Below, piece after piece: positions 21,600 to 30,779 of a stretch of DNA of 32,236 bases. A program made the position numbers and the translations under genes. How positions within the stretch are numbered: the first letter of the stretch is position 1; the number at the start of each line of letters is the position of its first letter. This stretch comes from Dehalococcoidia bacterium (lineage in GTDB: Bacteria; Chloroflexota; Dehalococcoidia; UBA2979). Where the stretch lies: contig SCTU01000080.1 in the NCBI GenBank assembly GCA_004297315.1, positions 1 through 32,236 of the forward strand, in the 5' to 3' direction. A model generated the notes under the pieces. That model worked only from the letters and a program-made list of their open reading frames with translations, did no database searches and was not told the DNA's origin.

Positions 21600-21970
21600 T
21601 ACAGCACCTCCGGCGCGAGCGAGATGATGCGCATGAACCGGCGGTCACGCAGCTCGCGGGCGACGGGCCCGAAGATGCGCGTTCCGCGCGGGTTGCCTTC
21701 CTTGTCGTTCACCAGCACCGCCGCGTTCTCGTCGAAGACAATCACGGAGCCGTCCGGGCGCTGCACCGGGAACTTCGTCCGCACTACGACGGCGCGCACC
21801 ACGGTGCCCTTCTTCACGTTGCCGTTCGGCTGGGCCTCTTTCACCGTCGCCACGATGAGGTCACCCACCGAGGCATACCGGCGCTTCGAGCCGCCCAGCA
21901 CCCGGATGCACAGGAGTTCCCGCGCGCCCGAGTTGTCCGCGACCTTCAGCCGGGTCTCCTGCTGGATCAT
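21599..21970 (-). CDS. rplN: Ribosomal protein L14
   Basis: [46 protein letters not shown]. Confidence 0.97.
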   Translation of the reverse strand: MIQQETRLKVADNSGARELLCIRVLGGSKRRYASVGDLIVATVKEAQPNGNVKKGTVVRAVVVRTKFPVQRPDGSVIVFDENAAVLVNDKEGNPRGTRIFGPVARELRDRRFMRIISLAPEVL

Positions 21971-22366
21971 CTAGGACGCCCCATCCCCGGCATCGCCGGC
22001 CGAGGTGTCCTCGGCGGCGGCGTGTGCGGCGGAGCGCTGCATCTCGGCGACGAGGTTGCGGTCGAGCGCCTCCGGCGCGACCTCAGCCACGGCACGTTCG
22101 GTCAGCACTTCCACCAGCATCCATCGCTTCAGCTTGCTCATCGGACGGCACTCTTCGATCCGCACGGTGTCGCCGACCGTGGCGGTGTTCTGTTCGTCGT
22201 GCACGTGGTAGCGCTTCGTGCGCCGGATCACCTTGCGGTAGAGCCGGTGTCGCGCCGCGCGCTCGATCTGCACGACGATCGTCTTGTCACCCTTGTCGGA
22301 GACGACGGTGCCCACCCGGCTCTTCCGGTTGACCGCCTGCCCCGCTGCCAATTGCTCGGCGGCCAT
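21971..22366 (-). CDS. rpsQ: Ribosomal protein S17 with C-terminal extension
   Basis: ATG 22366 within the longer [78 protein letters not shown]. Confidence 0.94.
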   Translation of the reverse strand: MAAEQLAAGQAVNRKSRVGTVVSDKGDKTIVVQIERAARHRLYRKVIRRTKRYHVHDEQNTATVGDTVRIEECRPMSKLKRWMLVEVLTERAVAEVAPEALDRNLVAEMQRSAAHAAAEDTSAGDAGDGAS

Positions 22367-22368
22367 TG

Positions 22369-22596
22369 CTATTCCTTGCCCTTGGCGGCGTCGATCTCCG
22401 CCAGGATCTCGCGCTCCTTCAGGAGCGTCCGCACACGCGCGATGCGCTTGCGCGCCTTCGCGACCTCGGAGTTGTTCGCCAGCTGGCGCGTGGCGGCCTG
22501 GAACCGCAGGTTGAAGAGCGTCTGGTGCGCGCTCTCCAGTTCCTGCTTCAACTGCTCGTCCGGCATCGATCGCAGAGAGGTCGTGACAGCACTCAC
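22369..22596 (-). CDS. rpmC: Ribosomal protein L29
   Basis: [56 protein letters not shown]. Confidence 0.95.
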   Translation of the reverse strand: MSAVTTSLRSMPDEQLKQELESAHQTLFNLRFQAATRQLANNSEVAKARKRIARVRTLLKEREILAEIDAAKGKE

Positions 22597-23012
22597 TGGT
22601 ACGCGTCCTCCTTGCCGATGACCTTCGTGTCCACGGGCAGCTTGTGGTGCGCCTTGCGGAACGCCTCGCGGACCGCGGCCTCCGGCACGCCGGCGACCTC
22701 AAACATCACACGGCCGCGCTTCACGACGGCGACCCAGCGGTCCGTCGCGCCCTTGCCTCCACCCATGCGGACCTCGACCGGCTTCTTGGAGACCGGCTTG
22801 TCCGGGAAGATGCGGATCCACACCTTGCCGCCGCGGCGGAGGGTGCCCGTGATCGCGCGTCGCGCGGACTCGATCTGGCGTGCGTCCACCCAGGCCGTGG
22901 TCTGCGCCTGCAGGCCCCACTCGCCGAAGACGACGGTGTTGCCGGAGTGCGCGGCGCCGCGGCGGTGGCCGCGGAACGACCGGCGGAACTTGGTGCGTCG
23001 GGGCATCAGCAT
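22593..23012 (-). CDS. rplP: Ribosomal protein L16
   Basis: [78 protein letters not shown]. Confidence 0.97.
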   Translation of the reverse strand: MLMPRRTKFRRSFRGHRRGAAHSGNTVVFGEWGLQAQTTAWVDARQIESARRAITGTLRRGGKVWIRIFPDKPVSKKPVEVRMGGGKGATDRWVAVVKRGRVMFEVAGVPEAAVREAFRKAHHKLPVDTKVIGKEDAYQ

Positions 23013-23016
23013 GGCG

Positions 23017-23685
23017 CTATTCCCCCTCCACCGTCGTGACCACCAGCGGGTTGGTGTCCGGGGTCACGTCGCCCTTGTAGATCCAGCACTTCACGCCGAT
23101 GACGCCGAAGGTCGTCCGCGCCTCGGCCTTGCCGAAGTCGATGTCCGCACGGATCGTGTGCAACGGGACGCGGCCCTGCATCTCGTGCTCCACGCGGGAC
23201 ATCTCCGCGCCGCCCAGGCGGCCGCCGATCTTCACCCGACAGCCGAGCGCCCCGCGCTGCATGGTCCGCTGCACGGACTGCTTCATCGCGCGCCGGAAGG
23301 CCACGCGGCGCTCCAACTGGTCGGCCACGGAGCGCGCCACCAGGTACGCGTCCAGTTCAGGGACGCGGATCTCTTCGATGTTCAGCCGGATGCGCTTGTC
23401 AGTGGAGCGCTGCAACAGCGCCCGCAACTGCTCCGCGTTCTGGCCGCCGCGGCCGATGACGATGCCCGGCTTGGCGGTGTGCACCGTCATCGTGACCTGG
23501 TTCGCGTTCCGGTCGATCGTGACCATCGACACGCCCGCCTCGGGCAGCGTCCGCATGATCAGGTCGCGCAGCCGCATGTCCTCGAGCGCAAGGTCGGCGT
23601 ACTGCGTGTGGCGCGCGTACCACTTGGACTGCCAGTCTTTCGTGACGCCGACGCGGAACCCGTACGGGTGAATTTTTCGACCCAT
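23017..23685 (-). CDS. rpsC: Ribosomal protein S3
   Basis: [24 protein letters not shown]...KH motif [32 protein letters not shown]. Confidence 0.97.
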   Translation of the reverse strand: MGRKIHPYGFRVGVTKDWQSKWYARHTQYADLALEDMRLRDLIMRTLPEAGVSMVTIDRNANQVTMTVHTAKPGIVIGRGGQNAEQLRALLQRSTDKRIRLNIEEIRVPELDAYLVARSVADQLERRVAFRRAMKQSVQRTMQRGALGCRVKIGGRLGGAEMSRVEHEMQGRVPLHTIRADIDFGKAEARTTFGVIGVKCWIYKGDVTPDTNPLVVTTVEGE

Positions 23686-24023
23686 TAGAACTGGTTCCCC
23701 TCGACGACCACTTCGATGTGGCTGTAGCGCTTCACCATCGGCGCCGTGCGGCCGCGGGAGCGGGCGCGGAAGCGCTTCAGCGTCCTGGCGTCCCCGGCGG
23801 CCGCGCTCTTGATGCGCAGGCCGTCCGGGTTCAGGTCAAAGTTGTTCTCCGCGTTGGCGGCGGCCGACTTCACGACCTTCCAGACGATGCGCGCGCTCCG
23901 CTGCGGCATGAACTGCAGCAGGTTCAACGCCTCGTCCACCGGACGCCCCTTGATGGCGTCCAGGATCAGCCGCACCTTCTGAGGGGCGACCGGCTGGTCT
24001 TTGGCGAGAGCACGCACGTCCAT
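23685..24023 (-). CDS. rplV: Ribosomal protein L22
   Basis: QKVRLILDAIKGRPVDEALNLLQFMPQRSARIVWKVVKSAAANAENN...GRTAPMVKRYSHIEVVVE. Confidence 0.96.
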   Translation of the reverse strand: MDVRALAKDQPVAPQKVRLILDAIKGRPVDEALNLLQFMPQRSARIVWKVVKSAAANAENNFDLNPDGLRIKSAAAGDARTLKRFRARSRGRTAPMVKRYSHIEVVVEGNQF

Positions 24024-24307
24024 CAGCGCTTCCTCGTCGTCGTCTCGGACTTGCCGCGGTGGCCACGGAACGTGCGCGTGAACGCGAACTCTCCGAGCTT
24101 GTGGCCCACCATGTTCTCCGTGCAGAACACCGGCACGTGGCGCCGGCCGTCATGCACCGCGATCGTCATCCCCAGCATCTCCGGCATGATCGTGCTCGCG
24201 CGCGACCAGGTCCGGATGATCTCCCGGCGGTCCGCACCGGCCACCGCGAGCACCTTCTTCAGGAGCTTCGGGTGGACGAACGGCCCCTTCTTCGTTGAGC
24301 GCGACAT
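24023..24307 (-). CDS. rpsS: Ribosomal protein S19
   Basis: [19 protein letters not shown]...[53 protein letters not shown]. Confidence 0.97.
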   Translation of the reverse strand: MSRSTKKGPFVHPKLLKKVLAVAGADRREIIRTWSRASTIMPEMLGMTIAVHDGRRHVPVFCTENMVGHKLGEFAFTRTFRGHRGKSETTTRKR

Positions 24308-24316
24308 CCGTCCCCC

Positions 24317-25150
24317 TTACCGCCGGCCCTGCGAGCGACGACGCACGATGAAGGTGTCCGTGCGCTTGTTGCTGCGGGTCCGGTATCCGAGCGCCGGCTT
24401 GCCCCAGGGCGTCTTCGGCCCGGGCATGCCGACTGAGGTCTTGCCTTCACCACCGCCGTGCGGGTGGTCGACCGGGTTCATCGCCGAACCGCGGACTTCC
24501 GGCCGGCGGCCGCGGTGACGCGCACGCCCGGCCTTGCCCAGCTTCATCTGCTGGTGCTCGCCGTTGCCGACGATCCCCACCGTCGCCCGGCAACCTTCCG
24601 GCACGCGGCGCATCTCGCCGGACGGCAGGCGCAATAGCGCGTAACCGTTCTCCTTGGCCATCAACTGGATGCCGTTCCCCGCCGAGCGGCCGAGTTGGCC
24701 GCCCCGCCCGGGCGACATCTCCACGCAGTGCACCATCGTGCCGGTGGGGATGTTCGCCAGCGGCAGCGAGTTGCCGCGCGCCACCGGCGCGTCGTCCGCC
24801 GACAGCACCGCGTCGCCGACCTTCATCCCGTCCGGCGCCAGCATGTAGCGCTTGTCGCCGTCCGCGTAGACCACGAGGGCGATCCGCGCCGAGCGGCCGG
24901 GGTCGTACTCCAGCGCCGTGATCTTGCCCGGCACTCCGAACTTCTCGCGCTTGAAGTCGATGATCCGGATCAGGCGCTTCGCGCCGCCTCCGCGATGCCG
25001 GACCGAGATTTTGCCGCCGGAACGCCCGTCCGTGCGGCTCTTCGACACGGTCAGGTTCTTCTCCGGCGCTTTCTTCGTGAGCTCCTGGAACGTGAAGCCA
25101 GTGGCGCCTCGGCGTCCGGGGGAGGTAGGACGGAACTTGCGAATCGGCAT
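24317..25150 (-). CDS. rplB: Ribosomal protein L2
   Basis: [33 protein letters not shown]...[36 protein letters not shown]. Confidence 0.98.
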   Translation of the reverse strand: MPIRKFRPTSPGRRGATGFTFQELTKKAPEKNLTVSKSRTDGRSGGKISVRHRGGGAKRLIRIIDFKREKFGVPGKITALEYDPGRSARIALVVYADGDKRYMLAPDGMKVGDAVLSADDAPVARGNSLPLANIPTGTMVHCVEMSPGRGGQLGRSAGNGIQLMAKENGYALLRLPSGEMRRVPEGCRATVGIVGNGEHQQMKLGKAGRARHRGRRPEVRGSAMNPVDHPHGGGEGKTSVGMPGPKTPWGKPALGYRTRSNKRTDTFIVRRRSQGRR

Positions 25151-25153
25151 CGC

Positions 25154-25456
25154 CTAGATCCCCTCGAACAATTCGATCGTGTCGCCCGGCTTGAGCGTCA
25201 CGATGGCCTTTTTCCAGGACGACGGGTCAGCGCCGGGACGGCCGTTGCGCGTCCGCTTCCGCTTCCCGCGCTGCATCGTCGTGTTCACTTCTTCCACAGT
25301 CACATTGAAGGCGCGTTGCACCGCTTCTTTGATCTGCGGCTTGTTCGCGCCGGTCGAGACCTCGAAGACGTACTTGTGCAGGCCGCCGAGTGCGGTGCTC
25401 TTCTCGGTCACAATCGGGCGGCGCAGCACCTCGTACGGATGGATTTCCTTCGGCAC
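25154..25456 (-). CDS. rplW: Ribosomal protein L23 (GTG start)
   Basis: VPKEIHPYEVLRRPIVTEKSTALGGLHKYVFEVSTGANKPQIKEAVQRAFNVTVEEVNTTMQRGKRKR; GTG 25456 chosen so as not to run deep into rplD. Confidence 0.92.
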   Translation of the reverse strand: MPKEIHPYEVLRRPIVTEKSTALGGLHKYVFEVSTGANKPQIKEAVQRAFNVTVEEVNTTMQRGKRKRTRNGRPGADPSSWKKAIVTLKPGDTIELFEGI

Positions 25457-25458
25457 GG

Positions 25459-26115
25459 TTACGCCTCCACCCGCTCGCGCTTCGCGGCGCGCTCGCCGCC
25501 CCACAGCGCCTCGATGCGACGCACCGCGTCCACCGTCAGCACGAGGGACTTGTGCGCCAGCATGTCCGCCACGTTCAGCGTGTCCGCCGGAACCACCCGC
25601 GCGCCGTCCACGTTGCGCGCGGACATGAACGCCATCCGGTCCGGGCCCCCCGTGACGATGAGCGCGGACTGTCCCGCACCCGTCGCCGCGAGCAGCGCCA
25701 CCACGGCCTTCGTCGACGGCGTCGCGAGGCCGAGGTCGTCCACCACCGTCAGCCGCTGCTCCGCCAGGCGCGAGGACAGCACGGAGCGGATCGCCAGCCG
25801 CCGCATGCGCTTCGGCAGCCGCTGCGTGTAGTCGCGCGGGCTCGGCCCGAAGACGACACCACCGCCGCGGTGGAGGGGAGAGCGGATACTGCCCTGCCGG
25901 GCCATGCCCAGCCCCTTCTGCCGCCGGATCTTCACGGTCGACCCCTCGACCTGTCCGCGCGTCTTGGTCGAGTGCGTCCCGGCACGGCGGGCCGCCAGTT
26001 GGGCGACCAGCGTCTGGTGGACCACGGCCTCGTTCGGGTCGATCCCGAACACCGCGTCCTCCGCGTCGATCTGCTCCTTGGGCTGGCCGGCCAGGTCAAC
26101 TACCTGCAACTTCAT
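25459..26115 (-). CDS. rplD: Ribosomal protein L4
   Basis: ATG 26115 overlapping the rplC stop: MKLQVVDLAGQPKEQIDAEDAVFGIDPNEAVVHQTLVAQLAARRAGTHSTKTRGQVEGSTVKIRRQKGLGMARQGS. Confidence 0.95.
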   Translation of the reverse strand: MKLQVVDLAGQPKEQIDAEDAVFGIDPNEAVVHQTLVAQLAARRAGTHSTKTRGQVEGSTVKIRRQKGLGMARQGSIRSPLHRGGGVVFGPSPRDYTQRLPKRMRRLAIRSVLSSRLAEQRLTVVDDLGLATPSTKAVVALLAATGAGQSALIVTGGPDRMAFMSARNVDGARVVPADTLNVADMLAHKSLVLTVDAVRRIEALWGGERAAKRERVEA

Positions 26116-26825
26116 GCCGAGGCCTCGCTCTCCGCGTCGTCTGCCTCGACCACAGTGCCCGGGACGACCGGCGCGACGTAGCCCTTCAACGGCTTCAGGC
26201 GGCCGACCTCGACGGTCACCATCCCGCCGCGCGGGCCGGGGACGGAACCTTCGATGAACAGCAGGTTGCGCGTCGGGTCGTTCGCCACGACCAACTGGTT
26301 CAGCACCGTGCGCGTCACGTTTCCCATGTGGCCGGCCATGCGCTGGCCGCGGTACGTGCGGCCCGGCGTGGTGCCGGAACCGACGGAGCCCGGAGCGCGA
26401 TGGCGGTCGGACTGGCCGTGGGTCTTCGGGCCGCCACGGAAGTGGTGCCGCTTCACGCCGCCGGCGAACCCCTTGCCCTTGGAGGTGGCGGTGACCGCCA
26501 CGTACGTGCCCGGCTCGAAGCCCTCGCACGTCACGGTCTGGCCGAGGGTGAACCCCGCGACGTCGTCCACGCGGAACTCTTGCAGGCGAGTCAGCACCTG
26601 GCGCTCGAGCCCGGCGGCGCGTAGGTGCCCGCTCTCCGGCTTGTTGGTGCGCTTGCGCGTCCCCGAGAACGCGAGTTGCACGGCGGTGTAGCCGTCGCGG
26701 TCAGGCGTGCGGAGCTGGGTCACGAAGTTCGGGCCGAGCTCGATCACGGTGACGCCGTGCACACGGCCGGAGCCGTCGTACAGGCGCATCATGCCCGCTT
26801 TGCGTCCGATCATCCCGGTGGTCAT
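26112..26825 (-). CDS. rplC: Ribosomal protein L3
   Basis: MTTGMIGRKAGMMRLYDGSGRVHGVTVIELGPNFVTQ...KGKGFAGGVKRHHFRGGPKTHGQSDRHRAPGSVGSGTTPGRTYRGQRMAGHMG. Confidence 0.96.
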   Translation of the reverse strand: MTTGMIGRKAGMMRLYDGSGRVHGVTVIELGPNFVTQLRTPDRDGYTAVQLAFSGTRKRTNKPESGHLRAAGLERQVLTRLQEFRVDDVAGFTLGQTVTCEGFEPGTYVAVTATSKGKGFAGGVKRHHFRGGPKTHGQSDRHRAPGSVGSGTTPGRTYRGQRMAGHMGNVTRTVLNQLVVANDPTRNLLFIEGSVPGPRGGMVTVEVGRLKPLKGYVAPVVPGTVVEADDAESEASA

Positions 26826-26835
26826 GCCGGCGTCC

Positions 26836-27144
26836 TTACAGCTTGATCTCGATGTCCACACCGGACGGCAATTGCAGCCGCATCAGCGTGTCCACCGTGC
26901 GCGACGTCGGCTCCAGGATGTCGATCAGCCGCTTGTGAGTGCGGGTCTCGAACTGGTCGCGCGAGTCCTTGTCAATGAACGGAGAGCGCATCACGGTGTA
27001 CCGCCGAATGCGGGTGGGCAGCGGCACGGGGCCGGCGACCACAGCGCCGGTGCGCTGGGCCGATTCCACGATCTGCTTCGCCGAGGCGTCCAACACGCGA
27101 TGGTCGAACGCCTTCAGCTTGATGCGGATGCGCTGTTGAGCCAT
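26836..27144 (-). CDS. rpsJ: Ribosomal protein S10
   Basis: [73 protein letters not shown]. Confidence 0.97.
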   Translation of the reverse strand: MAQQRIRIKLKAFDHRVLDASAKQIVESAQRTGAVVAGPVPLPTRIRRYTVMRSPFIDKDSRDQFETRTHKRLIDILEPTSRTVDTLMRLQLPSGVDIEIKL

Positions 27145-27184
27145 GCCGGTCCCCTGTCGTCTATCTGCCGTCAGTGCTCTTCAG

Positions 27185-28384
<1,200 letters not shown>

Positions 28385-28447
28385 CAGTCCTACTCCTCCA
28401 CCGTCCCGTGCCGTCTCGTCCGCTGCGCCTCGATCAGTCGAGGACGC

Positions 28448-28522
28448 TGGAGCCCCCAATGAGACTTGAACTCATGACCTCGTTCTTACCAAGAACGCGC
28501 TCTGCCACTGAGCTATGGGGGC
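28448..28522 (-). tRNA. tRNA-Thr(GGT), CCA encoded
   Basis: GCCCCCA-TA-GCTC..GAGC-G-CGTTC-TTGGTAA-GAACG-AGGTC-ATGAG-TTCAAGT-CTCAT-TGGGGGC-T-CCA folds as a cloverleaf. Confidence 0.95.
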
Positions 28523-28557
28523 CCGTGTCCGGCGTCCTGGTCGCCGTGAAAATCCGC

Positions 28558-28643
28558 TGGTGCACGGGACAGGATTCGAACCTGTGTAGCCGTAAGGCGG
28601 CGGTTTTACAGACCGCTGGAATTAACCACTCTCCCACCCGTGC
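28558..28643 (-). tRNA. tRNA-Tyr(GTA), long variable arm, CCA encoded
   Basis: GCACGGG...GCGGT-CTGTAAA-ACCGC...CGCCTTACGGCTA variable arm...ACAGG-TTCGAAT-CCTGT-CCCGTGC-A-CCA. Confidence 0.95.
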
Positions 28644-28700
28644 GGGGAGCATCCGCCCTGCTGTCCGACCCAGGGTCGAGGCCGCCGCCCCCGCTGGGCC

Positions 28701-28775
28701 TGGAGCCCGAGGAGGGATTTGAACCCACAACCTTCCGCTTACAAAGCGGCTGCGCTGCCGTTGCGCCACTCGGGC
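28701..28775 (-). tRNA. tRNA-Thr(TGT), CCA encoded
   Basis: GCCCGAG-TG-GCGC-AACGGCA-GCGC-A-GCCGC-TTTGTAA-GCGGA-AGGTT-GTGGG-TTCAAAT-CCCTC-CTCGGGC-T-CCA. Confidence 0.92.
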
Positions 28776-28840
28776 ACACCGCGAGCCCACCGGACGGGGC
28801 GGCAGAGAGAATCAACCGCCCTTCCGGGCGGCCATCGAGA

Positions 28841-28870
28841 AGTATACGGAGCCCCGGATGCCACGATCAA
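28841..28870 (-). promoter_or_regulatory. Sigma70-type promoter of the tRNA-tuf-S10 operon
   Basis: On the - strand, TTGATC (28870-28865) - 18 nt - TATACT (28846-28841), about 65 nt upstream of tRNA-Thr(TGT). Confidence 0.7.
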
Positions 28871-29036
28871 CGTAAGCAGGCGCAACGGGCACCCTTCAGT
28901 GCTCCCAACTCGAGGCAAGGGCACCCAGAGAACTGCTAAGGTTCGTCAACCTTCTCGCGGTCCGACGAGCGGTGGCGCCCGTCCGCATAGGATGAGGCCT
29001 CGCCCGTCGGTCGATGCAGGAGCCGGAGGCTCGCGC

Positions 29037-29984
29037 ATGTCGCCCTCAACCATCGTCACGGTCATCGCCCTGGTGACCGCTGTCCTGCTCGCCCTCTGGG
29101 TGCTGGCCTCCTCGTTCTTCACTGTGGAGCAGCAGACCGCGGCCGTGATCGAACGGTTCGGGAAGTTCCTGCGGCTCGCGGACGCCGGACTGGGGTTCAA
29201 GATCCCCATGATCGACCGCATCCACCAGCGGGTGAGCCTGCGGGTGCAACAACTCGATGTCAGCGTGGAGAGCAAGTCCAAAGACAACGTCTTCGTCGTC
29301 CTGGCGATCGTGATCCAGTACCAGGTGCGGCCGGACCGCATCCAGGACGCCGTGTACCGCCTGACCGACCACCAGCGCCAGATCGAGTCCTACGTCTTCG
29401 ACGTCGTCCGCGCGCAGGTGCCGATCATGACCCTCGAGGAGGCGTTCGAGAACAAGGACTCGATCGCCACCGCTGTGGACACCGACCTGACCGGCCGCAT
29501 GGAGCAGTACGGCTACGAGATCGTCAACGTCCTCGTGAACGACATCAACCCGGACGACCGGGTGAAGGTCGCGATGAACGAGGTCCAGGCCGCCCACCGC
29601 GAGCGCGAGGCGGCCGTGCAGCGTGCCGAGGCGAACCGGATCACCCTCGTCAAGCAGGCGGAGGCCGAGGCGGAGAGCAAGAAGTTGCAGGGCGAGGGCC
29701 TCGCGAACCAGCGGAAGGCGATCGCCCAGGGCCTCCGCGACTCGGTCGAGCTCGTGCGCGGATCGAACCCCGATGACCGTGTGGACGAGCGCTCGCTGAT
29801 GGACTTGCTACTGCTCGGGCAGTGGATGGACACGCAGAAGGAGATCGCCGCCGGCTCGAAGGCGACGGTCATCTTCATGCCGAACAACCCAGGCGCGGTC
29901 TCCGACATCGCCCAGCAGATCCGCACTTCCATCCTCTCGGCGGAGGCCGCCCACCTCGGTACGGAGCCGGCGCCCGGGCGGTAG
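29037..29984 (+). CDS. SPFH/band-7 (stomatin/HIR-like) membrane-anchored protein
   Basis: N-terminal TM STIVTVIALVTAVLLALWVLASSFF, then VEQQTAAVIERFGKFLRLADAGLGFKIPMIDRIHQRVSLRVQQLDV...; SD GGAGG before ATG 29037. Confidence 0.92.
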   Translation: MSPSTIVTVIALVTAVLLALWVLASSFFTVEQQTAAVIERFGKFLRLADAGLGFKIPMIDRIHQRVSLRVQQLDVSVESKSKDNVFVVLAIVIQYQVRPDRIQDAVYRLTDHQRQIESYVFDVVRAQVPIMTLEEAFENKDSIATAVDTDLTGRMEQYGYEIVNVLVNDINPDDRVKVAMNEVQAAHREREAAVQRAEANRITLVKQAEAEAESKKLQGEGLANQRKAIAQGLRDSVELVRGSNPDDRVDERSLMDLLLLGQWMDTQKEIAAGSKATVIFMPNNPGAVSDIAQQIRTSILSAEAAHLGTEPAPGR

Positions 29985-30065
29985 CGGGCACCCGCCCGCC
30001 GCGCTGCGGCCAACGACCGACGCGTTACTATTGATCCCCGCGCGAGCCCCGCTCAGGGGTGGCGC

Positions 30066-30779
30066 GTGGCCGCGAAGGCGACGTCCATGGGATTCCTCGA
30101 CGGTGTCCGCGAAGACATCCACGCCGCGATGCAGCGCGACCCCGCCGCCCGCTCGGCGCTCGAGGTGCTGCTTACCTACCCCGGCGTCCACGCCCTGATC
30201 GCACACCGCATCGCCCACCGGGTCGACGCCGCGGGGTTCCCGCTGCTCGCGCGGCTCGTCGCGAACACGGCGCGGATGGCGACCGGCGTCGATATCCACC
30301 CGAAGGCGCGCATCGGCCACTTCCTCTTCATCGACCACGGCATGGGCGTCGTCATCGGCGAGACCGCCGAGATCGGCGACCGCTGCCACATCCTCCAGGG
30401 AGTCACCCTCGGCGGCACCTCCACCCGGCACGAGAAGCGGCACCCCACACTGGAGGACGACGTCCTCGTGGGGGCAGGCGCGAAGGTGATCGGCGCGGTC
30501 ACGATCGGCGCGGGCGCGAAGATCGGCGCCGGGTCGGTCGTCGTCTCCTCGGTGCCGCGCGGTGCGACGGTCGTCGGCGTGCCCGGCCACGTGATCGCCT
30601 ACGCCAACCGCACGAACGACACGATCGAGCGCCTGCCCGACCCCGAGTGGGACCGCATCGACGCCCTCGAACGCCGGCTCACCGCCCTGGAGGCGGAGAT
30701 CACCTCGTTCGACGCGCAGCGCAGGCACGACGAGCAGCAGCGCCCCGCGGCGGGAGACGGCCGGGAGTCGATCGGGTGA
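30066..30779 (+). CDS. cysE: Serine O-acetyltransferase (start GTG 30066 or ATG 30087)
   Basis: GVDIHPKARIGHFLFIDHGMGVVIGETAEIGDRCHILQGVTLGGTSTRHEKRHPTLEDDVLVGAGAKVIG. Confidence 0.93.
   Translation: MAAKATSMGFLDGVREDIHAAMQRDPAARSALEVLLTYPGVHALIAHRIAHRVDAAGFPLLARLVANTARMATGVDIHPKARIGHFLFIDHGMGVVIGETAEIGDRCHILQGVTLGGTSTRHEKRHPTLEDDVLVGAGAKVIGAVTIGAGAKIGAGSVVVSSVPRGATVVGVPGHVIAYANRTNDTIERLPDPEWDRIDALERRLTALEAEITSFDAQRRHDEQQRPAAGDGRESIG

Noticed and set aside
22366-23688. 440-aa + ORF antisense to rplP/rpsC/rpmC
   Set aside because: Shadow ORF of ribosomal protein genes; no independent start signals.
28719-29036. N-terminal extension of the SPFH ORF over tRNA-Thr(TGT)
   Set aside because: It would run antisense through a tRNA and promoter; ATG 29037 has a proper SD and is followed by the expected TM helix.
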